DNA of 64,000 nt. Origin: Longilinea sp035560795 (GTDB taxonomy: Bacteria > Chloroflexota > Anaerolineae > Anaerolineales > Anaerolineaceae). The stretch is taken from NCBI GenBank assembly GCA_035560795.1, contig DATMYV010000015.1, positions 1 through 64,000 of the forward strand. The letters are read 5' to 3'. Positions 58,457-64,000 of the stretch are shown in pieces; the stretch's first letter is position 1; each line of letters opens with the position of its first letter. Below the pieces are notes generated by a model. It ran no database searches and was not told the origin of the DNA. It saw only the letters and a list, made by a program, of their open reading frames with translations. Made by a program: the position numbers and the translations under genes.

Positions 58457-58850
58457 CAATACGTCTCCTACTGCCGCCAACGCCGGGCGGCAGTTCTCTT
58501 TAAGGTCCCATGCGTGCACCATCGAGGTGCAGGGGTTCGTGGGTTCGAGCCCCTCCGCGCCCACAATACGTCTCCTACTGCCGCCAACGCCGGGCGGCAG
58601 TTCTCTTTGGGGTCTCATGCGTGCACCATTGAGGTGCAGGGGGTCGTGAGCCCCTCAACACCCACAATACGTCTCATACTGCCGCCAACGCCGGGCGGCA
58701 GTTCTCTTTGGGGTCTCATCCGTGCACCATTGAGGTGCAGGGGGTCGTGAGCCACTACTGCACACAATACTGTCTCCTACTGCCGCCAACGCCGGGCAGC
58801 AGTTCTCTTTAAGGTCTCATTCGTGCACCATCGAGGTGCAGGGGACGTGG
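58457..58850 (+). repeat. four tandem units containing terminator hairpins and 3'-half-tRNA copies
   Basis: Units begin with CTGCCGCC...GGCGGCAG hairpins at 58471, 58578, 58679 and 58780 (periods 107, 101, 101), each followed by TTCTCTTT, so each first hairpin can act as a terminator. Each unit then has TGCAC-loop-GTGCA, an anticodon-arm-like 5-bp stem with a seven-base loop (first copy 58515-58531). In unit 1 this is followed by a T arm and acceptor 3' strand identical to tRNA-Val. In all, 58427-58501 equals 58534-58608 base for base over 75 nt. Units 2 to 4 have decayed T arms. The 5' half of the tRNA is never repeated. No integrase or ORF of note lies inside. Confidence 0.88.
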
Positions 58851-58966
58851 TACCAGGTAATTGTGAATAAAGCGTGCAGTGTCGTTGATCTTTATTACTT
58901 GACCAATTTGCATTAATTTGAAAAAATAAGATATGGAAATATATTGAACCTAGAAGGGGTCACATA

Positions 58967-59812
58967 ATGAAATTAGTCACCTTTGAAAAAGCCAACCGTC
59001 GCGGCGTCGGCAAATTTACAAACAATGCCATCGTGGATTTGACGGCTGCCGGCCTGCCCGCAAGCATGCGCGAATTCATCGCAGGCGGTCCATCCAATCT
59101 ACTACGCGCCGCAGCCATCACTGCGCCTACTTTACCATTGGATGAAGTACGCTTGTTAGCGCCGGTGCCCGACCCTCAAAAAATTGTAGCAATCGGGCTT
59201 AACTACATGGATCACTGCCGCGAGCAAAACGTGGCCGTGCCCACCAGCCCGCTTGTTTTCGCCAAATTTCCTTCCTCCATTATCGGTCCTGAGGATGCAA
59301 TCTGTTACGATCCGGCTCTGACCAGCCAGGTCGATTGGGAGGCTGAATTAGGCGTCATCATCGGACGTCGTGCCCGTTGCGTCAGCCGTGCTGAAGCACT
59401 CAATTATGTTTTTGGCTATACACCTCTGAATGATGTGTCCGCCCGCGATCTGCAATTCGGCGACAAGCAATGGGTACGCGGTAAAAGCCTGGATACTTTT
59501 TGCCCGATCGGCCCTGCCATCATCACCGCCGATGAAATTCCAAATCCGCAGGCGCTGCACATTCTCAGCCGCGTCAACGGCGTGGTCATGCAAAATTCCT
59601 CAACAGCTGAAATGATATTCCCGGTCGACGAGTTAATTGCATTCCTTTCCACCGCCTTCACACTCGAGCCCGGCGACATCATCGCGACCGGTACACCGGA
59701 CGGAGTCGGCGTGTTCCGCAACCCCAAGGTTTTCCTTCAAAATGGCGACCGGGTGGAAATTGAAATCGAAAAAGTGGGCGTGCTTTCCAATCCCGTAAAA
59801 ACAGTCTCCTGA
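58967..59812 (+). CDS. fumarylacetoacetate hydrolase family protein
   Basis: FAH-family enzymes cleave C-C bonds in 2,4-diketo acids or decarboxylate oxaloacetate-like substrates with Mg2+. The 281-residue protein has a short N-terminal domain (about 1-70) and the catalytic FAH domain, with VAIGLNYMDHCRE near 75, SSIIGPEDAI near 105 and the metal ligands in DWEAELGVIIG near 125, then FGYTPLNDVSARDLQ near 150 and GTPDGVGV near 245. The substrate cannot be assigned; it stands alone. AAGGGG precedes the ATG. The upstream gap 58851-58966 is AT-rich with a possible TTGACC at 58899 but no firm -10. Confidence 0.9.
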   Translation: MKLVTFEKANRRGVGKFTNNAIVDLTAAGLPASMREFIAGGPSNLLRAAAITAPTLPLDEVRLLAPVPDPQKIVAIGLNYMDHCREQNVAVPTSPLVFAKFPSSIIGPEDAICYDPALTSQVDWEAELGVIIGRRARCVSRAEALNYVFGYTPLNDVSARDLQFGDKQWVRGKSLDTFCPIGPAIITADEIPNPQALHILSRVNGVVMQNSSTAEMIFPVDELIAFLSTAFTLEPGDIIATGTPDGVGVFRNPKVFLQNGDRVEIEIEKVGVLSNPVKTVS

Positions 59813-59838
59813 TTCCTTTCACCTTATCCTTTTTGGGA

Positions 59839-59869
59839 ATCCGTCTGGCGATTTGCCAGACGGATTTTT
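59839..59869 (+). terminator. intrinsic terminator after the FAH-family gene
   Basis: An 11-bp perfect stem (ATCCGTCTGGC with GCCAGACGGAT), loop GATTT, followed by a T run. Confidence 0.92.
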
Positions 59870-59916
59870 GCCTACTGGTTGATCCACACTGACAAACATG
59901 CCAAAGCAGTCAATGT

Positions 59917-59922
59917 TATAAT
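59917..59922 (+). promoter_or_regulatory. -10 box directly upstream of the LRR gene
   Basis: TATAAT at 59917-59922 is followed by seven bases and then GTG at 59930, so transcription should begin at about the start codon. No ribosome binding site fits between. Confidence 0.5.
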
Positions 59923-59929
59923 TGGCCCC

Positions 59930-60469
59930 GTGACAATCAACGATCTTCCAACCGAAATAAAAACCTTTTCCACCAAATTACCTGTGCAGGTTTATCACCG
60001 TCCAGCCGGGTCAGCACCTGGAAGTGATTGGCAGGAATTGGAAGCCGGGCCAGGCACGATGCGCCTGCCGGCAGGCGGTGAATTTTCCGTGCGGGCCAGA
60101 AATTTCAATGACGAAACACTCCACCAATTAATCGCCGATATATCTGGAATTCGGGAAATTGTGTCATTGAATTTGGCTGAATGCCGCAACGTTACCAATG
60201 AAGGCATTCAGTATCTCAAGGCAATACCGCACCTCACTGAGCTGAACCTCAGCTCGTGCAGCCTGACAGACAACGGCCTAATTGAATTAAAGCCGCTCAG
60301 CCACCTGCGGTGGTTAAACCTGAGTTATTGCAACCGCATTACCAATCTGGGTCTGCGCAACCTGCAAAACCTGCGCCGTTTGGAATACCTGGATTTGCAA
60401 GGTTGCGTAAAAATAAACAAGGGCGGACTGACCAAGTTGGAACGCCGCGATCTTGTTATCCATAAATAA
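59930..60469 (+). CDS. cysteine-containing leucine-rich repeat protein
   Basis: Taking the GTG at 59930, the protein has 179 residues; a longer ORF starts at 59879 upstream of the -10 box. Residues about 75-170 form four leucine-rich repeats of the cysteine-containing type known from F-box/AMN1 proteins: LNLAECRNVTNEGIQYL, LNLSSCSLTDNGLIEL, LNLSYCNRITNLGLRNL and LDLQGCVKINKGGLTKL. The first 70 residues are a separate beta-rich part. There is no signal peptide, so it is probably a cytoplasmic binding protein. Partner unknown. Confidence 0.78.
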   Translation: MTINDLPTEIKTFSTKLPVQVYHRPAGSAPGSDWQELEAGPGTMRLPAGGEFSVRARNFNDETLHQLIADISGIREIVSLNLAECRNVTNEGIQYLKAIPHLTELNLSSCSLTDNGLIELKPLSHLRWLNLSYCNRITNLGLRNLQNLRRLEYLDLQGCVKINKGGLTKLERRDLVIHK

Positions 60470-60484
60470 TTACAAACTGGAGGC

Positions 60485-60510
60485 GCCCGTGGCGACTCAC
60501 CGCGGGCTTT
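60485..60510 (+). terminator. probable terminator after the LRR gene
   Basis: GCCCGTGG pairs with CCGCGGGC (8 bp, one G-U) and is followed by only TTT, so termination may be weak. The LCP-family gene starts 10 bases later. Confidence 0.55.
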
Positions 60511-60519
60511 GAAATTTGC

Positions 60520-61440
60520 ATGGCACAACCTGGTCAAATTATACCGACGGGCAATACCGTTCCGGCATCTTTAGCTCAAAATTCCGATTCTCTTTCCCAG
60601 TTTCAACCCATCCCCGTATCCTTAAAACCGTTGCCGCCGAAGCGCCGTAAATGGGGCTGGTGGTTGCTGATTCTTATTGCACTTTATTTCCTGGCGCCGT
60701 TCCGTACAAACGTACTTCTTCTCGGTACAGACCGGACTGAGGGGGTAAACATCGGACGCAGTGATACGATTATTCTGACAAGCATCGTTCCGCTGCTCCC
60801 GACTGTCACCATGCTGTCCATACCGCGTGATTTATGGGTGACCATTCCCGGCGTCGGCGAAGACCGCATCAATACAGCACATTTCTATGCCGAAGCCAAC
60901 CAGCCTGGCAGCGGACCGCAGGCTGCACTGGAAACCATCCAGACCAATTTTGGTGTTCGTGTGTCCCGCTATATTTCAATCAATTTCGATGGTTTTGTCG
61001 AAATGGTGAATGCGGTTGGCGGGGTCGATGTCGAACTCAAACAAGATGAAGGCGGACTTTCCGCCGGGGTTCATCATCTCGATGCTGGCGAAGCCCTGGC
61101 TTTCGTACGTGAACGCTACAGCAGCGATGATTTTTTCCGCATGGCACATGGCCAGATGGTTTTACGCGCCATGGCGCTCAAGATGGCCAACCCGATCAAT
61201 TGGGGACGTTGGCCAGGTGTTATTGCGGGACTGAGCCAGGCGGTACAAACCAACCTGCCGCTTTATGATTGGCCTCGCCTGGGATTGGCTTTGTTGCGGG
61301 CAGCGTTAACCAACAGCATTGATTCGCATGTACTTGATCGGGATTATGTCACGCCATTCACAACCGATCAGGGCGCTAATATTTTGCTCCCCAATTGGGA
61401 TGCGATTCGCCCCCTGATCGTTGATTTGTTTGCCCCCTGA
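60520..61440 (+). CDS. LytR-CpsA-Psr (LCP) family glycopolymer transferase
   Basis: LCP enzymes move polyprenyl-linked glycopolymers onto peptidoglycan or other cell-surface acceptors. The 306-residue protein has a Pro-rich cytoplasmic tail (1-40), one membrane helix (about 46-62) and the extracellular LCP domain, with LLLGTDRTEGVNIGRSDTI near 67, the phosphate-binding arginine region SIPRDLWVTIP near 102 and INTAHFYA near 118. The later ALAFVRERYSSDDFFRM block carries further conserved Arg and Asp. The start is uncertain, since no strong ribosome site precedes the ATG at 60520. Confidence 0.9.
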   Translation: MAQPGQIIPTGNTVPASLAQNSDSLSQFQPIPVSLKPLPPKRRKWGWWLLILIALYFLAPFRTNVLLLGTDRTEGVNIGRSDTIILTSIVPLLPTVTMLSIPRDLWVTIPGVGEDRINTAHFYAEANQPGSGPQAALETIQTNFGVRVSRYISINFDGFVEMVNAVGGVDVELKQDEGGLSAGVHHLDAGEALAFVRERYSSDDFFRMAHGQMVLRAMALKMANPINWGRWPGVIAGLSQAVQTNLPLYDWPRLGLALLRAALTNSIDSHVLDRDYVTPFTTDQGANILLPNWDAIRPLIVDLFAP

Positions 61441-61448
61441 TGCCTCAC

Positions 61449-61513
61449 TTGACTCTCTGCATCCCTTATTCATATAATAAGAGCAATTATCAAACCTGAC
61501 TTAACCCGTCAGG
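61449..61513 (+). promoter_or_regulatory. promoter and leader hairpin of the 73-residue gene
   Basis: TTGACT at 61449-61454 and TATAAT at 61473-61478 (18-base spacing) give +1 near 61485. In the leader CCTGAC (61495-61500) and GTCAGG (61508-61513) form a perfect 6-bp hairpin next to the GGAGG ribosome site. Confidence 0.6.
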
Positions 61514-61527
61514 ATTGGAGGATCTGA

Positions 61528-61749
61528 ATGGATGAATCGAAGAAGACCCACTGGGATGATCCCAGTATAAAAGAAGCTCGCGATCACTTTAAAACTGCCC
61601 GGGAAGCGTTCCGTCAAAGCGCAGAATCATTGTTGCCGCCCTCGTTCGTCGAAAACCGGCGCAAGGCCCGCAAAGAAATCCTGCTTGGACTGCGCAGCTT
61701 GCTCAATGCAGCCATCGATTATACTGAAAAGCACGAAAAAAACGCCTGA
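61528..61749 (+). CDS. small charged helical protein
   Basis: The 73-residue protein is rich in Lys, Arg, Glu and Ala and predicted to be almost fully helical (EARDHFKTAREAFRQSAESL, then ENRRKARKEILLGLRSLLNA). It has no signal or membrane segment. I recognise no family; the size and charge pattern fit a small structural or DNA/RNA-associated protein, but this is a guess. It has a good promoter, a GGAGG site and converges with the UbiB-family gene seven bases beyond its stop. Confidence 0.68.
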   Translation: MDESKKTHWDDPSIKEARDHFKTAREAFRQSAESLLPPSFVENRRKARKEILLGLRSLLNAAIDYTEKHEKNA

Positions 61750-61755
61750 GGGCAA

Positions 61756-63429
61756 TTAACGCGGCCACACGATCCACGCCAGTGTCACAATTGCTGCGCC
61801 GGCCAATATTTCGGACAGCACCAGATTCCCGGCCGTGTAGATTAATGCAGCGCTCAACACAAACGCGCTAAAAATTATCGCGCCAGCCAGCCGGTTTACA
61901 CTTCGATTCACGCGGTCAAGACCTTTTTTCAGATCCGGCGTGCGTACATCCAGGTTTCCCTGTTCCACGCGTGCAGTCAGGTGGTCCAATTTTTGCGGCA
62001 ACGAAAAGAGCGTTTGAGCGAAGACACCCAGTTCAGCCAGGATAACCTGCCAGCGGCTGCCGCTTTCCTCTGATACCAATTTTTGGGCAAAGGGTGCAAT
62101 GCTGGTCCAGGCGTTAAAGTCCTTATCCAATCCAGTGCACATGCCTGAAAGAATGCTGACGCATCGAACCAGCAGCACAATATTCTCTGGTACCTGGAAG
62201 GGCATTTCATAAACCAGTCCTTCGAATTCCCGCATGAAAGCAAACATTTCATCCTTGGAAAGGTTCATGAGTTCTGGCGCTGTCAGGCCCCAAAAACGCT
62301 CAAAAACCCGACTGCCGGCCCGTTCCAACAGTTCAACATCCGCACCGGGCAGCAAGACGCCCAGCAATTGATAGGCTTTGACAATCCGTGCAGCGTCGCG
62401 CGTGCCGACCGCGATCAGCAATTCACGCAGTCCATTCATTTGACCTGATGTAAGGTGCCCGGTCATGCCAAAATCGATGAAGACCAGCAGCCAATCCGGT
62501 TTCTCCTGGCCTTCCTTCAAAGGCAGCGGTTTGACAAACAAATTGCCAGGGTGCGGGTCGGCATGGAAGAAATGGTCGCTATAGATTTGCTTCATGTAGG
62601 TTTGAATCAACCGCAGCGCCACTTCGCTTCTATTAATTCCCGCTGATTCGATCAATTCATAATCGGTGATTTTAATCGCGCCGACGTCTTCGAGTGTTAA
62701 CACACGTTTCGTGGTGGTTTCCCAGTAGACCCGCGGAACATAGACGCCTGGATATTCTTTGAAATTGGATGCAAACTGCTCGGCATTCTGGCCTTCATGC
62801 AGATAATCGATTTCTTCATAAAGCGAGCGGCTGAACTCACCCAACAAAGCGGGTACATCGGCATGCTTGCGGACAAAGTTGAAACGGTCCACCCAACTGC
62901 CAACCACACGCAGTGCAGCCAGGTCAGTCTCCACGATTTGCGGAATATTGGGACGCTGGACTTTTACTACAACACATATATTTGACTCGGGTTCGCTTCT
63001 GATGCCGCGCAGACGCGCGCAGTGAACCTGTCCGATGGACGCCGAGGCAACCGGTTGTTCTTCAAAATATGAAAACCGGTCCCCCATGGGTACGCCAAGC
63101 TCGCTCTCAACGACAGTGCGGATATCACTGAACGTCTCCGCCCTGACTTCATCCTGCAGTCCGGCCAGTTCGTCTGTAATTTCATGCGGCAACACATCCA
63201 GCCGCGCTGATAGGAATTGGCCGACCTTGATCATCACTCCGCCCAGTTCGATCGCAAGCAGGCGGAAATTAACCGCTATAGCATGATACCGCCGGGTACG
63301 GCTGCCTTTTCCGGGTCCACAAATATGCAGCCAGGGCAAAAACACATCCCAAAAACCCACGTTTAGTAAAACGCGGGCAAAAAACCAAAGAATCCGGCGG
63401 TAACGGGCACGATAATGGGTTAAATTCAT
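61756..63429 (-). CDS. UbiB/ABC1-family (ADCK) atypical kinase-like protein
   Basis: UbiB-family proteins are protein-kinase-like ATPases linked to quinone synthesis and membrane lipid handling. The 557-residue protein has the characteristic KxGQ motif region (VMIKVGQFLSARLDVLP near residue 66), the ATP-binding VVVKVQRPNI near 152, EEIDYLHEGQNAEQF near 210 and the catalytic loop HADPHPGNLF near 294 with FIDFGMTGHL near 320. Two C-terminal hydrophobic helices (about 505-555) anchor it. No quinone-synthesis gene is in the window. It starts 21 bases after the bPH2 gene stop, so the two form one operon. Confidence 0.92.
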   Translation of the reverse strand: MNLTHYRARYRRILWFFARVLLNVGFWDVFLPWLHICGPGKGSRTRRYHAIAVNFRLLAIELGGVMIKVGQFLSARLDVLPHEITDELAGLQDEVRAETFSDIRTVVESELGVPMGDRFSYFEEQPVASASIGQVHCARLRGIRSEPESNICVVVKVQRPNIPQIVETDLAALRVVGSWVDRFNFVRKHADVPALLGEFSRSLYEEIDYLHEGQNAEQFASNFKEYPGVYVPRVYWETTTKRVLTLEDVGAIKITDYELIESAGINRSEVALRLIQTYMKQIYSDHFFHADPHPGNLFVKPLPLKEGQEKPDWLLVFIDFGMTGHLTSGQMNGLRELLIAVGTRDAARIVKAYQLLGVLLPGADVELLERAGSRVFERFWGLTAPELMNLSKDEMFAFMREFEGLVYEMPFQVPENIVLLVRCVSILSGMCTGLDKDFNAWTSIAPFAQKLVSEESGSRWQVILAELGVFAQTLFSLPQKLDHLTARVEQGNLDVRTPDLKKGLDRVNRSVNRLAGAIIFSAFVLSAALIYTAGNLVLSEILAGAAIVTLAWIVWPR

Positions 63430-63450
63430 CCTTCGGTCAGCGCCGAGCGT

Positions 63451-64000
63451 TTACTCCTTCGGCTTGGTACCCACGGTGGCTTCGATCCGTTCAGCCAGGT
63501 CAAGATAGTTTTTTATATCGTGCAATTGGATGGGGCCGCTTTCGCCATTTGCAGCCAGCATGACTGTACCCAGTCCAAAAATCCGTTCCAGGAAGTTTTG
63601 ACGGTAACTGATGCCCTGTATCTTATCCAAAAGCAGACTTTTTTGTGCCCGGGAGACCAGACTATCTTCGACGATAAGCCGCCGATTGGTAAGTATATAG
63701 CTGGTAAAAAGCTGCTGCATGACGCGCACTGCAATCGCGCCAATGATCAGGGCTAAGATCACTAGTATTGCCATGAACAGGATGGTCGGATCCAGACTGC
63801 TGATCGCATCCAATTTTGGAAATAAAAGACTCACCAGTGCAACAAAAGCAAGGGCAATCAGAATACCAACCAGCAAAACTGGCACAATGGATGGTTTGGT
63901 TTTTAATATGATTTTCTCAGATGGGCGTTGTTCTGGCCGTTCATCTTCATCGATCTTGAGCGGTTGGGTTTTTTCCCTGGGCTCTTCAACTTCCGGTTCT
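63451..64000 (-). CDS. bPH2-domain (DUF304) membrane protein, N-terminus beyond the window
   Basis: The frame stays open to the window edge, so the start lies outside. At least 183 residues are visible, beginning with an acidic, Pro-rich segment (EPEVEEPREKTQPLKIDEDE). Two membrane helices follow (VPVLLVGILIALAFVALVSLL and PTILFMAILVILALIIGAIA), then a bacterial pleckstrin-homology domain with SYILTNRRLIVEDSLVSRAQ and LERIFGLGTVMLAANGE. A GTG at 63885 could be read as a start but would remove the residues before helix 1, which are in frame and family-like (SEKIILKTKPSI). The role of bPH2 proteins is not well defined. Confidence 0.8.
   Translation of the reverse strand, partial: EPEVEEPREKTQPLKIDEDERPEQRPSEKIILKTKPSIVPVLLVGILIALAFVALVSLLFPKLDAISSLDPTILFMAILVILALIIGAIAVRVMQQLFTSYILTNRRLIVEDSLVSRAQKSLLLDKIQGISYRQNFLERIFGLGTVMLAANGESGPIQLHDIKNYLDLAERIEATVGTKPKE

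Noticed and set aside
58457..58850. CRISPR array.
   Set aside because: Units are about 101-107 bases and nearly identical over most of their length, with no short repeat and unique spacer pattern, and no cas gene is present.
1..64000. Selenoprotein genes using the tRNA-Sec in this window.
   Set aside because: I found no gene interrupted by an in-frame TGA where its family has Cys or Sec; all recognised redox motifs use Cys.

Overview
This 64 kb window is bacterial chromosome from what looks like an uncultured or environmental member of the Chloroflexota, class Anaerolineae. That placement is an inference from gene content: lipobox lipoproteins, clusters of LiaF-like 'toastrack' membrane proteins, a SIMPL-domain lipoprotein, a giant alpha-2-macroglobulin, a HerA-like ATPase, a lamin-tail-domain protein and UbiB/bPH2 proteins. 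Base composition and coding density are even throughout. I see no prophage, insertion sequence, integrase or CRISPR array. The clearest accessory-looking DNA is a tandem repeat behind tRNA-Val.

Layout. 0-4.7 kb: housekeeping genes on + (sulfurtransferase, Fe-S scaffold, frr, uppS, cdsA, glpX). 4.7-8.7 kb: on -, a SIMPL lipoprotein and a four-gene envelope operon of small membrane and toastrack proteins. 8.9-19.9 kb: a cation-efflux gene behind a possible attenuator, a PP2C-like/propeller membrane protein with an S51 peptidase, PolX, a D-threonine-aldolase-like enzyme, an M50 protease, tRNA-Sec, an ATP-grasp ligase and a PAP2 phosphatase. 20-28.6 kb: an apparently circularly permuted solute-binding lipoprotein, a 1973-residue alpha-2-macroglobulin and a small helical-repeat protein.

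28.8-37.3 kb: an eleven-gene operon that resembles complex I but encodes a membrane-bound group 4 [NiFe] hydrogenase. The NuoD-like subunit keeps both nickel-binding CxxC motifs and the last gene is a hydrogenase maturation protease. It is expected to couple H2 evolution or uptake with ferredoxin-type electrons to ion translocation through its antiporter-like subunits. 37.3-46.5 kb: a GT-C-like membrane protein, a HerA-like ATPase, a YceI lipoprotein and the dnaX-ybaB-recR group with two upstream genes.

46.5-47.8 kb is the most unusual part. A NYN-domain gene is followed by about 700 bp with no convincing protein gene. This holds a predicted small RNA with two identical C-rich hairpin loops, a separate 200-nt structured RNA closed by a 17-bp helix that starts at its predicted +1, tRNA-Arg(CCU), and another C-rich-loop terminator hairpin. 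Several of these use the extended -10 form TGCTATAAT.

47.8-64 kb: a cysteine-desulfurase-like enzyme with two uncharacterised neighbours, hsp20, birA, gyrA, pstSCAB, tRNA-Val(CAC) followed by four tandem units that include 3'-half-tRNA copies, an FAA hydrolase, an LRR protein, an LCP-family enzyme, a UbiB-family kinase and a bPH2 membrane protein cut by the window edge. Several genes have a -10 box 6-11 nt before the start codon, which suggests leaderless mRNAs.
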